From Salminus brasiliensis (Eukaryota; Chordata; Actinopteri; Characiformes; Bryconidae): a stretch of 64,000 nucleotides of DNA. The DNA lies in NCBI RefSeq assembly GCF_030463535.1, contig NC_132900.1, positions 32,032,742 through 32,096,741 of the forward strand, given 5' to 3'. Shown one piece after another: positions 24,500 through 43,902 of the stretch (position 1 is its first letter; every line of letters starts with the position of its first letter). The translations under genes and the position numbers were made by a program. Under the pieces are notes generated by a model. That model made no database searches. It was not told the origin of the DNA and saw nothing but the letters and a program-made list of their open reading frames with translations.

Positions 24500-24918
24500 A
24501 AAGAACGGTTTGAAACGAGCCCCTTCGAGTCGAGCTTCGCTACAACAAACCCAGCCGTGTGAGGATGGTGAGCAGAGGGCAGCAGCTCAGACCCGGCAGT
24601 GTACACCAAGTAAGACAGGCTGCTTTACAGGGGCTGGGCCAGTGTACGGTCAGGGGCTTCTCCGGTCGTTGGTATTGGACGTAGCCCGAATGGCAGGTTG
24701 TGGGAACCGAGTGTAGGTTTGGGAAGCAAGGCTCTGTGTCGGGCTGTGGCCCGGGGTCAGGTCTCTGGGGAAGTAATTAACTAGACTGCTGCTGAAGTCT
24801 GATATTCGAGGGATTCGAGGGAAAGTCAGCAAAGTGTGAGGATGGAGATGGGAGGTTTTGTCATGTGACTTTAGTGTTTTTAGGACTCGTTACTGCAGCT
24901 CGAGGACTTCTTTTTCAG
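24500..24918 (+). promoter_or_regulatory. Possible cdkl1 promoter and non-coding first exon
   Basis: This is the most CpG-bearing stretch upstream of cdkl1. A good donor, TTTTTCAG|GTAGGT, ends at 24,918. A matching acceptor (GATCCTTTTTAG) at 25,581-25,592 lies 31 bp before the start codon. Together they suggest a non-coding first exon ending at 24,918. This is inference from splice-site shape only. Confidence 0.3.
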
Positions 24919-25563
24919 GTAGGTGCACATAAATGAGTCAGCTGTGTAACACCTGGGCTCAGGGTCTCAGTGTGATGCAATAGTTTAAAGCTTTGTGTTT
25001 ATACATGTCTCAGACCTTTAATTCTGTTAACCTATTATTACAGGTTCAGTTTAATAGTAGTAATCTAAGTTCACTAACATTTTAAAATTAAGGTTTAAAA
25101 GTTAAAAAAAATTATAAAATAAGTTAAAATAATTAAAAATAAACATTAGAGTGGGCAAAAACAAACAGCAGAGGAAATAAATACGTTTATCAGCATGAAC
25201 AGCTGTTATTTAGAGAATTCTTTAGTTTTAGATGAGTGTGAACACATTTAAACTGCAGTTTTTACAGGTGAGTTTCATTCAGTAACTTTTCTGATTTTCC
25301 AGTTATTTTGTAATGAATTCTTAAATTTGCACTTTAACTCAAGAACACTTGAATTATTAAGGAATACGATATAATATTGCTACTAAATATTACTTACTCA
25401 GCGAGGCTGAAATTTGAGGTTTAACTTTATTAATTAATTATTAATTAGTTTAATTGTTGGTGACACAAACCAGGAATGAACTATTCAAATACACCAAACA
25501 ACGACTGTAGAGTAAACTGTATATTATGAAGAAGTATTAATGATTGATTATCTGTGTATCTGA

Positions 25564-33720
<8,157 letters not shown>

Positions 33721-35633
33721 GAGGGAACATAAAGTACATATGTAAAGTAAATATGCAAATGAACATATTGTAGACATGAGCAGCATCGTGATTGGTGGCA
33801 TGGTTGGACTGTGCAGAATAAATCAGCATATTACTTAAAGGAGCTACATGTAATAATTTGGGAATTATAATGATTTAACTAATATGTAATAAGTTAGTTG
33901 TACTGTAGCTTTGTAGGTGTTAAGTCAGAGCCTGCTCATCTACTGTGCCAAATGTAGTAGCTGGTAGTGTGTTCTGTGGCATAGATGCACAATAAATATA
34001 TATATAGTTATTATTATTATTATTATTATTATAGATTTAATGCAGGTTTCCTTTTCATCTAAGAATCTCCCCACAGAGATTACTGTAATTAGCAGTAGTT
34101 TTACAGTAGTAAAGGATTTTAGCATGTAGCTCCTTTAAAGTCTTTCTGTGCCTTTATGCATCTTTTCCTTTCTGTACCTGGAGTTTCACCACTGTGCGTG
34201 CCAGTCAGTTGGTAATACATTGCACTGTTACTACATAGGGACCATTTTTCTTAAGCACCTAATGGAGCTTTAATGAAAGGACACATTCATTGTAAATGAA
34301 CAAACATCAACTGCACAGACAATTTGTAGAGAAACATTTATTAACAGTAAAAAAATCATACAAATTCCATTTTCAGCACATTTGTGTTTCTTTCAGTTTA
34401 CAGATCTGCCACTATTTGACTGGACGTACTGATATAGCATATTTAGACAGGAGATGTATAATTACACACCACAGTTTTCTGTGAGACTGGAAGAAAGGTT
34501 CTGTGTTGGACAGCTTTGGAACCTGACCCTGTTTTTTGGCCTAGTTTTCTGAACGGCCTTATTTGGAAATGTACAGTAAGAGCTACTGCTACTTTCTACC
34601 CATTGATATTCAGTAAGGGACAGTGATCCGCCGCTCTCCTGACATTTGGCTTGACTGATCGTCTCCGATCGTCTTATCAGATAACCAGGCTGAGTGACGG
34701 AATGCTCCGCACCCGCACCTCACTGCCTCATCTTCTCCTGCTCACAGGCCTTTAGGGTAGAGTGTCTTTGTTTACATCCTGAGGAATTATGGAATTATGC
34801 AGGATGTAATATCAGCAGAGAGTGGTCTGTGCTGCCTTGTCCACATGCAAAATCTCAATTAGTTGCTTACATGTCTCCTGTATTTTTATAGGAAGCCTGT
34901 GTAAAAAGGTATATGTGGTGTCAGCCGTCGCATGAACTAGATATGTCATATCTGGAAATACACTGACACTCAAACAAATGTTTTTGTTTTTACTGCAAGA
35001 ATTTGTAAAATAGTAATTCTCACCATTCAGTAAAATGCAAAAGTTTGGGCAACTCTGGACACTATAAAGAATCTAGTAAGTAGAAGATGAGCTTTTTTAT
35101 TTTAGGTACTTTTGGTCTCAAAGACCAAACAGGATGTTAATAAGTAGGGATCTGGAGGGTACCCAAACTTTTGCTTTGGTCCCTTTTCCTTTTTTATTGA
35201 AACTGTAAAGCATGGAAATGAAAAGTAGACATTTGGACCAGGGGTCCTTCTTACATGCCACTGTATATGTAGACATATCTGACCATAGAGCACAAGACTG
35301 TGGGAAATGATTGCTCTAGCTTAATTAACAGCGTTAGCTGCGTCGCTTAGGTTGTAATATATTATACACAACGATCGGCCATAACATTAGTACCACTGAC
35401 AGGTGAAGTGAATAGCATAGATCATCTGGTTCCAGTGGCTCCTGTCAGGGGGTGGATATATTAGGCAGCAGGTGAACAGTTAGTTCATGCACCTCTCTGC
35501 AGTGGTCAGAACCTACCGACAGTGCTCCAAGGCAGAGCACTCGGCCTGAATGAAGGAACAGAAATATGGGGGGTTTAATGTTTTCAGGGATGGTACGAAG
35601 ACTGGCCCCATGACACTGCAGTACTGTCCGTGC
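33721..35633. other. Intergenic gap, convergent cdkl1 and CYP2 ends
   Basis: This holds the 3' UTRs of cdkl1 (plus strand) and the first CYP2 gene (minus strand). There is a (TTA)n run near 34,008-34,032. I see no further gene. Confidence 0.65.
33817..33822 (+). promoter_or_regulatory. Likely cdkl1 polyadenylation signal
   Basis: The first AATAAA after the cdkl1 stop codon, 97 nt downstream. A second one lies near 33,991. Confidence 0.6.
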
Positions 35634-35815
35634 TCAGCGGGGGGTGGCGATGAGGTGGTATTTGCGGGGCAGGTTTGCAAAGCCGCTGATTTCAGGGGTG
35701 GTGTCCATGTTGTCCGGTCCTCCAGGGCAGCTGAAGGTGAAATGCTGGAGCAGAGTCACAATGAACATAAAGAGCTCCATACGAGCCAGAGACTCGCCCA
35801 CACACGAGCGCTTAC
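35634..35815 (-). CDS. cyp2y3-like: CYP2 gene A exon 9: haem-binding cysteine and C-terminus
   Basis: Encodes [20 protein letters not shown] to LIATPR and TGA. The acceptor CCCGCAG is followed by GTAAGC, so intron 8 is bordered by GCAG|GTAA at both ends. The first 105 bp or so are nearly identical to exon 9 of gene B. Confidence 0.93.
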
Positions 35816-37689
35816 CTGCGGGACAGAGGGACAAAGAGGTGGTCAACGCTAGTTTATACTTTTGTCATTTTTAAATGATTATTAACTAAAGAAATTGGTT
35901 AAATAGTGATATTCATTATTCTGTACTAAGCAATGGCAATTATGCATATTAAATTAAAGCATTTTAATTATAGGCACATTTATATATATATAATGTTCCT
36001 TTCAGTCTAACTTCATTTTGAATATTGCTTTTATTACTACATTTTGGATAATCATTTAATTTAATCATGTCATTGTAACTTTATTCTGGATAAATGATGT
36101 ACTTTTACTGTTAGTCTGGATTACAGTTTCATTATTATTTTATTTTTATATTCATTTAATTTGAACTTGGAACTGCTGACAATTATTTTCCAGAATTTCA
36201 TTTTGAATATTATTTGTATTATAATTTCATTGGGATGTTATTTTTACTTGGATTAAAATGTTAATATTACTTTTTTTTTGCAGATATTTATTTAATTTGA
36301 ACTTTCATTACATTGTTTTATTATAATTGCATATCTAATCTGCATATTTATTTTTTATAATTTCATTTACGACATGGCTTTTTATTTTTGCTTTATTATA
36401 AATTTAATTATATATTTCTGCGTATTATTTATAATGAATAATTTTATCTTTATTCTGTATATTTTATTGTTATAACATTGTTGATGTTCATTTTTTTTGT
36501 TTAATTTCTGCAGATTATTTGTATGAAATTTTCCCGTGCCAGCAATATAGTTCAATAATTTATACCCATGCTAAAATATATACACACACCTCTGTAATGA
36601 AAACATCCAGACCTTTAAACAGTAACAGACTGGTTTAGAGAAGCGGCTCATACTGAGACACAAACCTCAGACCTGAGGTCAATAATTAACCCAGTGTGTT
36701 TAATCAGCAAACACAACAAACAGTCTAAAGTGTATGTTCGGAGGTGTGTGTAGGTGTGTGTCCGGAGCTGTGGGGGCTTCCTGCATTTGCTTTATGATTG
36801 TGTTTGTGCATATGGAAGGGTTCTTTGGTGCATGACTGCATTTACCTGCAGAAAAAGGGAGGAAGGCGGGGTTCTTCTTGAAGTTGCCATTGGTGTCCAG
36901 GAAGTGCTTGGGGTTAAATGTCCAGGGGCTGTCCCAGTGGTCTTTGTCCCTCAGAACAGAGTGCAGCATGGGCAGGATTACCGTGTCCTGTAGGAATGGA
37001 AGGTTAATACACTGAAGGTCACTGAGAGGTTTAGTGAAAGGTTTCCAAAGGTATACGTGTTCTCTGTAGGACTGGAAAAGGGTTCTTTGACTCAATAACA
37101 GTGAAACAGTAGAAAAGGGTTCTGACTGTAATGTAATGCTGAACCATTTCAGCATTGTTGGTGATTATTGGTGATTATTGGTGATTTCAGTACTGTGTTC
37201 AGTTCCACACACACACAGCCAGTAATTTCCATAGAAAAGCATTAGCTGAATAGTGGAGCTCTGTCCAGTACCATGGAGTCTGTGGTCCAGAACTAATGAA
37301 CCAACATCAGTACCTGACCTCAAATGATCTGGAGGCTGAAAGCAACTGCAAAAAGCAACTAGACATCGGACTGTTTGTATTTATGTGTTATGTAAATAAT
37401 ATCTATAACACATGTTCATAAGAATAAGCAGTGAATCTGATTTAATGATGGAATTATAATATCTGTAATTGAATGTTTATATACACGTATCATGGACGTG
37501 AACTTCTTGGCAATGTTGGGTTTTTAATTATTTCTAATTATTTTCCAGAACCTCTTAACTTCCTGTTAGTGATCATGATGGACTACAGCTGGCAGCTTCT
37601 CCGTACCCACATGAAAAGAGTGTTCATGTTTGTCTGCTCCAGGGAGTCCTATTCTATTGGCAGTATTTCTTTCTCTACAGGGACTAGAC

Positions 37690-37734
<45 letters not shown>

Positions 37735-40700
37735 ATCTGTGTCAGCAATGGCCGCAACTTAAAATAGCTGAATGCATTCATTAGTAGGGGTGTCCACAAA
37801 CTTTTGGACACATACTGTATCTAACTAGGTATTCTGGGTACTTCATGTTCTGCGTTCTACCTGCTACTTTTCTCAGTTGGAGTCAGTCTTGTATGTTACC
37901 TTGGGAATCATGTAGCCTCTGAATGCGATGTCTCGTATGGCGTAATGGGGAACGTTGAGTGGTACCAGATCCACAAAGCGCTGCACCTCGTGGATCACTG
38001 CGTCAGTGAATGGGAGAGACTTCCTGTCGTCCATCATGGGGCTCCTGTCTTGTCCAATTACAGCGTCGATCTCTTTCTGCATGTGCTCTGATGGGACAGA
38101 ATGAACGGACAGTAGTGTGTATCATTAGGCACCTTCGGTTGCACCGTGGGATAGCAAAGCTGGCTCTTGGGTCGACTCCTGCTTTGCGCTTTTACTGAAG
38201 ATGGTGTTCCAGCTCCATATTACAGTCCAGTAAAGCAGTGCTTTGCCTTAGGGGCGGTTATAATGGTCTTACCCTGTATTTCGGGGTGCTTGATCAGCAG
38301 CATCAGAGCGTATCTGATAGTGGTGCTGGTGGTCTCTGTCCCAGCCAGAAATAGGTTTAGGACAGTTGCTGTCATATTATCATAGTGGAACTCTGTGTTG
38401 GGGATGTCCTTCTCCTGTTGGAAAACCCAAAACACCCAGTGTTAACATCACACACTTGGAGGTCAAGGAGTGACATTTAATAATTCTGTAATAATTCCTG
38501 TAATTCACACAAGGTCAAAATGAGACGTACAGGTTGAAGAATATCCGTACACCCATACAATTCCCTAAATGGTTTGACTTCCCAGAACCTCTTAACTTCC
38601 TGTTAGTGATCATGATGGACTACAGCGGGTAGCTTCTCTGTACCCACATGAAAAGAATTTGATTGACAGCACTTATTGTGTTTGCCATCACACAAAGCAC
38701 ACATCAAACGCTTTCCTAAAATCCTCAGTTGAAAATGCACTGTATGGACAAAAGTATTTGGACGTTGCTCATTTACTGTTTCTTCTGAAATAAAGAGATG
38801 TCAGGATCCTGTGATTGATCACCACTTCACCTCATCCCTAACTTCCCATTCATTCCAAAAGTACTGGATATAGCTCCACCATCATCATTCCAGAGAACAC
38901 AGCTCTTCCACTGCTCAACAGCTCAATGCTATAGGGGGTGTTTATGGATGGCCCTACTGGAGATGTTGCCTGCAGCAATACGAGCTATCAAAGCAATGAC
39001 TAAAGATAAGGCTTTGCTTACCTGCTTGAGTCGGATTAGGAAGCAGTCGATGAAGTCTCGTGGGTTGGCAGGGTCCAGAGTCTCCTTGTGCTTTTGTATT
39101 TTGCCCATGGAAAAGGTTTTGATCTCCTCTAATTCATCCATGATCTGATGATGTTTGCCTGGAATGAGCTCAACCAGCCGGGGGAAGATATTATACAGCT
39201 GAGAGATGAGAGGAGAGGGTGTAGGTTGGTGATGGCTGACTTGGTGTAACATGGTGGAAAATTTTTACTGAAAGAATGAGCGTGCAAATCTGACTCAGCC
39301 ATAAGAGGACATCTGGAGACAAAAATAAACTAAAAATGACAAAGGATCTTTGAATTCTGACTGGAGGACTGAAATGTAAGTTTCCTCAATTTCCATCAGT
39401 TGTCTTTATATGGTTTGAAAAGTCTCCAGAGATGCCTTCACTATCAACAACTTGTTCAGAACACAGCAGACCGGGTTGTCTTCAACGTTTCTAAGTTCAG
39501 CCATGTTCAGCTCCTCCTCTGCTGCGTTCTCTCCTCACTGGCTTCCTGTAGCTGCTGCCCCTGGACGCTGGCCTACAAAGCCAAGACTGGACCAGCCAGC
39601 CCCTCTGTACTTGATGGCGATGGTCAAAAGCCGATCTGCACCAAGAGCTCTTCCAGCTTCAAGTACGACTCGGCTCGACCCGCCATCCTTTAAGATCCAC
39701 GGAAGACGAGCGTCCAGACTTTTTACTGTCCTGCACCGAAGTGGTGGAACGAACTTCCCCTGGGTGTCCGAACAGCAGAGTCCAACGCTCGCTGTCCTCA
39801 AACCCAGACTGAAGACCCTCCTCTTCTGAGAGGACTTGGGTGAAGAGTAGAGTATTATGGTCTCCATATTGACTTGTGTTTAGTAGAGTCTAAGATTAGA
39901 GGAGCTCTGAATTTTAGTCTATTTAAACTAGCTGAGGTTCTTCCTCAGTAAATAGTGAAGCTCTGGAGTCACTCTGGAGAAGAGCATCTGCTAAATGCTC
40001 TAGATGTAAATCTTAATGTAAAGTCCTTCCTCCTCATCATGACCTCTTACCTGTCCCCACGAGCTGCTGCCAAAGCGTAGCACACCAGAGAAGATCTGGA
40101 GAAGGCGAAGGAAGTTGTTGTCTTCGTAACTGAAGCGCTGACCAAACACCAGCGCACAGATCACATTGGACACAGTTCGGCTCAGGTAGGCCGTGGGGTC
40201 AAATGGATGAGCTAGAGGAAGCAAACAAGGTGAAACATCAACAAACATCAACTTTAAACCACAGCCTTCGGACATGTTTGACCTGAATGATTTAGCTGGT
40301 TTGTTAAAAGTCCACTTACATTTGGTTTCTCTGAAAGCGTCCAGCAGGTATCTGCTTTCTTCCTGAATCCACCCTTCCATCCTCTTGCGGCCCATTCCAA
40401 AGTCTCGGAGGGTGGTAAGTGTAAACCTCCGGAGCTGACGCCAGCGCTCACCATTACTGATGGTCAGTCCTGAGGGAACATATAGAATGTTGCAAATTCT
40501 CAGAAACACAGTATTGATTATTAATAAATAGTTTAGATTAAAGACTGGTGTCAGACAGTTTTTCATTTAGTGTTATGTTTAAACTCAGGCCACTAGAGGG
40601 CAGTGTTGTACTCAGTCTTCAGATCCCACTGTTGGATAAAAAGTCCAGTCTATGAAAATTAATCTTACCGTAGCCTTTCAATGCTCTCAGAACAAAAGGA

Positions 40701-41595
40701 ACAGGAGCTCTGCCTACGAAGTCGTCTGCATTGTCTACGAGTGCCTCCTTCACTGTGTCATAGCCCACCAGGACCACCACTCTCTGTGTTCCCAGATATG
40801 CTGTCATCACAGGCCCGTAGGTCTCACTCCACTGTTGAGACAGACAGACTTTACCAACATGCACCACTCTGTCCTGAGCAAGTTAGGACTGTGTCCCCAG
40901 TCCCATCTATTGGAGCATTACTGTGAGGATTTGATTGCATTCAGCTACAAGGTCAAGGTGTTGGATAATGATCACCACCCCACCTCATCCTCAACTCATC
41001 CCAAAAGTACTGGATGGAGCTCCACCACCATCATTCCAGAGAACACTGTTCTTCCACTTCTCCACAGCTCAATGCTGGGGGGCTTTATACCTGGTATTAG
41101 GCAGCATGGTGCCAATAGGTTCATGATGTTTATCTACTCCAGAGAGTCCTATTCTATTGGCAGTACTTCTTTCTTCTTTCTTGCTCTGAAGCCCGGCAGT
41201 GTTACACTGCCAATCACTGAGCCTTTAAATGTGGTTCTTCATGACACTAACTGCTGATGGCTGCATTAAAAAAAATGCTCTTTTGCTTATATTAAATCCG
41301 GGTCACAGTATTGGACAAATAAACAGAAACAGATGATTCATGTGGTTCTCATGAACTTTACTCCATACACCTGCCCCCTCGCAAGTAGCTGCAGCGACGT
41401 GCACAAGCATGCCTGCATTCCTCTTACCTTCAGAAAGGTCTTAAAGGGTGCTCGGTTGTCCATAGTGAGGATATTGCCAAGTAGAGGCAGAGCTGGAGGT
41501 CCTGGGGGAAGTCTGTATGTCTTTCTCCTCCATCTCACGAACAGTAACAGGACCACCACCAAGCCCACCAGAAGAGACGTGCTGGAGATGTCCAT
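35634..41595 (-). CDS. cyp2y3-like: Cytochrome P450 family 2, gene A (complete, 9 exons, CYP2Y-like)
   Basis: Haem-thiolate monooxygenase, 490 aa, anchored in the ER membrane. Exons in order: 41595-41428, 40831-40669, 40469-40320, 40211-40051, 39198-39022, 38414-38273, 38087-37900, 36987-36846, 35815-35634. All are GT-AG, with classical CYP2 lengths and phases. Residues 1-25 form a hydrophobic anchor followed by [14 protein letters not shown]. The C-helix WRQLRRF has W120. The I-helix AGTETTS is at 297-303, the K-helix E354-x-x-R357, and the haem loop [10 protein letters not shown] has the thiolate Cys435. It likely oxidises small lipophilic substrates or drugs with NADPH-P450 reductase. CYP2Y is my best subfamily guess, from memory of zebrafish sequences and linkage to tgfb1. 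The ATG at 41,595 aligns with gene B. Confidence 0.93.
37545..37620. repeat. Short direct repeat, copy 1 (mate 38,581-38,656)
   Basis: About 76 bp (CCAGAACCTCTTAACTTCCT and so on) occurs twice in CYP2 gene A, in introns 7 and 5, with four or so mismatches. Confidence 0.75.
37631..37819 (+). mobile_element. MITE family 1, 3' fragment with (GT)n expansion
   Basis: Contains CTGCTCCAGGGAGTCCTATT, GGGACTAGACAAACTGTG, then a (GT)n run (37,694-37,733) and the terminus GGGTGTCCACAAACTTTTGG. The family's short GT tract has grown into a microsatellite here. Confidence 0.75.
38581..38656. repeat. Short direct repeat, copy 2 (mate 37,545-37,620)
   Basis: Second copy of the CCAGAACCTCTTAACTTCCT repeat, in intron 5 of CYP2 gene A. 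Confidence 0.75.
38738..38940 (+). mobile_element. MITE family 1, internally deleted fragment
   Basis: Starts CACTGTATGGACAAAAGTAT and keeps the CCAAAAGTACTGGATA and GAGAACACAGCTCTTCCACT blocks. It lies in intron 5 of CYP2 gene A. Confidence 0.7.
39410..40025 (+). mobile_element. L2-type LINE 3' fragment (reverse transcriptase C-terminus)
   Basis: The frames around 39,440-39,830 read as a degenerate non-LTR reverse transcriptase end: [52 protein letters not shown] and LKTLLF, with frameshifts. The following 3' end has GAGAAGAGCATCTGCTAAATG, as in L2 tails. It sits in intron 4 of CYP2 gene A, opposite to the gene. It is not functional. Confidence 0.8.
40494..40646. repeat. Dispersed repeat, copy 1 (direct mate 59,824-59,979)
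   Basis: CAGAAACACAGTATTGATTA and CCACTAGAGGGCAGTGTTGT blocks recur in direct orientation near 59,824-59,979 with few changes. This copy fills most of intron 2 of CYP2 gene A. Confidence 0.75.
40910..41170 (+). mobile_element. MITE family 1, partial copy
   Basis: Starts at TGGAGCATTACTGTGAGGAT and ends at CTATTGGCAGTACTTCT. It lies in intron 1 of CYP2 gene A. Confidence 0.75.
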
Positions 41596-41703
41596 GCCTT
41601 TCCTCCAGAACCTGAGCAGCGTCACAGCGTCAGTGTTTCCGAGCTGGGCTTCTTGCTTCTCACCTCAGCCTGTGTTTCTGCCTGTCCTGGACGGCACCTG
41701 GGG

Positions 41704-41710
41704 TTTTATA
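41704..41710 (-). promoter_or_regulatory. TATA box of CYP2 gene A
   Basis: TATAAAA on the minus strand, 109 nt upstream of the start codon, with a CAGG-rich stretch between. A TSS near 41,675-41,680 would give a 5' UTR of about 80 nt. This is inferred from motif and spacing. Confidence 0.55.
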
Positions 41711-42716
41711 CGGGGTTGACTGGGCTCCAGGAGGAGTGGCTGTGGAAGTGTGAATGGGACAGAGGTGAAACTCTCAGGTTTGCTTTATGCACAGTGCACC
41801 CTCACCTGCTTCCTCCATGACTGCAATGTTTACAACTCCTGAAACAGTGTGGGGCACAGCTGTGGAGAACAGATGAAATTAGGGAATGAGAGAGGGCCCC
41901 ATACAATCAAATCACCCTGGTTCTATTCTTTTGATCATTTGCGTTTGAACAGAGGGGGTCTGAGTTTCTGCAGATGTTCTTCATAAAAGCTAATACTGAA
42001 AGTCTTCTTACTGTGTCTGTCCTGGGGGGGTTGGGGTGGCCTCTCAATGGTTGGTAGGGTGAGAACGCCCCCCCACCCCAGCTCCTCTCAACACACCCAG
42101 ACTTGCTTCATTGCCTGTGCTGTGATTGCTTTGGGTTTAAACTAATATCTGCAGCTTAAACTGAGGATATCTCATTTAATTCATGCTGTTTAGTCTGTTA
42201 GCAGTAACACCACGCACACACTGCATGACTTTAACACTCCCACCTCATCCCAGAGCACTTAATAAAGCACTAAAATCACCTCTGTTATGACTTTTATTGC
42301 ATTTACACTATCACTATCATTAACACTTATTGCACTTCTTCTCCACAGGTTTCTGCAGAGTTTAGTAAGCTCTACATGCAGGTTGCAGAAACTGAGATTA
42401 CAAACATTATAAAGATTATTATAATATTTTTTAGAATATTTTTACTAGTTAAAAGTCATTTTATCCATTTAAAAAGTGTTTTATTCTTCTGGCCGATCAT
42501 GTCTGCTTGTTTTAAGTATTATTTCTTGATTAAAAATAAATCATATGTTGTTTCTTAAATGAAGAAAAATATCTGCCAGTAGAATAAGACCATTTTAGAA
42601 GATAAAATACCTCAAAATAAGCAAAAATAAGTTAATAATCTTCTGATATCACTATAATAATCTCAAAATGAGAAATATCAGATATTTGGGCGAGATTTAA
42701 GAGATTTTCACTGGTA

Positions 42717-42748
<32 letters not shown>

Positions 42749-43114
42749 TACTTTTTTTTTTTACCAGGTTTTGATCCATGTTCTCGGCAGTCTGTTTTTA
42801 ATATGAAAGCAATCAATTAAAATGAATTAGGTAGTCATAACAGCCCGAGTCTTTCTGAAAAAAATCTGAAAAAAGACAATGTAGACCAGCATGAATTCTG
42901 TTTTATGGGGGAGACACTACCAGGCATTCTGTTACCAAGTAAAAACAGTTCAAATCCCAATACTTTTAAAAACCTTCCTGCAGAAATCCCGTAAACAGAT
43001 GAGCCCTTTCTGACTCTTCCGTGATAACCAGTCACTCCTGAATATTAAAGATCATATTGGAATTAAAAATGAAGTAAACATAAGCAGCACAACCTGAAAA
43101 GGTTCTTTCTTTTC

Positions 43115-43120
43115 TTTATT
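43115..43120 (-). promoter_or_regulatory. Possible polyadenylation signal of CYP2 gene B
   Basis: AATAAA on the minus strand, about 600 nt after the stop codon. It is the clearest such motif in the spacer. Confidence 0.4.
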
Positions 43121-43720
43121 AGTAATTAATACACATATTTTAACACATCAAAGACAAATTCCCTTTCATAAAAATACATCACATGGATTGTTTTGTTTGT
43201 AGTGCACCATTAAAAATAAAGTGTTCTTATAAAAACCGGCCATGGTGATACCATAGAGGAACCATGTTGGTTGCTGATGTAACTGACGCCTCTGTTACAG
43301 ATGATATGATGATAAGTGTCTGTAACTGAAACACACAGCTATGAGCTGCTGTTACCGTGTCTGCTGAGTGGTTGACTCTTAATTAGTTACGCAAACAAAC
43401 CCTAATAAACTGGCTCAGACTGAAAGCGTTAGCTACTTTTGAAAACATGCCTTGGCATTATGGGAAATGTAGTGCCTGCTGGTGACATCTCATATAATAA
43501 AACTAAGTTGTGGCCACGCCTTAGTATAACAATCTAATACAATTCCCATGTCTTACTGACACTCCTGTCCCCCTGTAAATTGGGTCTAATGACGCCCCTG
43601 GAGCAATGGCACTCTGGCCTCTGCAGTCCTGTGTGCAGTTGCATGTTCCTGTAGTTTCCTAAATCACATCATCTGTAGTATTCCTTAGACTGCTGAGTAA
43701 ACCTGCAGCACTGCGCTTGG

Positions 43721-43902
43721 TCAACGGGGGGAGGCGATGAGCTGGTACATGCGGGGCAGGTTGCCAAAGCTGCTTAGTTCAGGGGTGGGGTCAACACTGT
43801 CCGGTCCTCCAGGGCAGCTAAAGTTGAAATGCTGGAGCAGAGTCACGATGAACATAAAGAGCTCCATACGAGCCAGAGACTCGCCCACACACGAGCGCTT
43901 AC
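43721..43902 (-). CDS. cyp2y3-like: CYP2 gene B exon 9: haem-binding cysteine and C-terminus
   Basis: [20 protein letters not shown] to LIASPR and TGA. The 5' 105 bp or so differ from gene A at about three sites, while the 3' 80 bp differ at about fifteen. Confidence 0.93.

Larger units (their letters stand above)
41596..43720. other. Spacer between the two CYP2 genes
   Basis: 2.1 kb that must hold the promoter of gene A and the 3' UTR of gene B. It contains a (GT)n run at 42,719-42,747 and AT-rich DNA. I see no other gene or MITE copy here. Confidence 0.65.

Noticed and set aside
39410-40025. Reverse-transcriptase-like frames as a host gene or virus
   Set aside because: Frameshifts, L2-type motif order and an L2-like 3' tail show a dead LINE fragment.
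41595-41625. N-terminal extension MTLLRFWRKG before the CYP2 gene A start
   Set aside because: The first codon is GTG, and the paralogue starts at the aligned ATG, so the start at 41,595 was kept.
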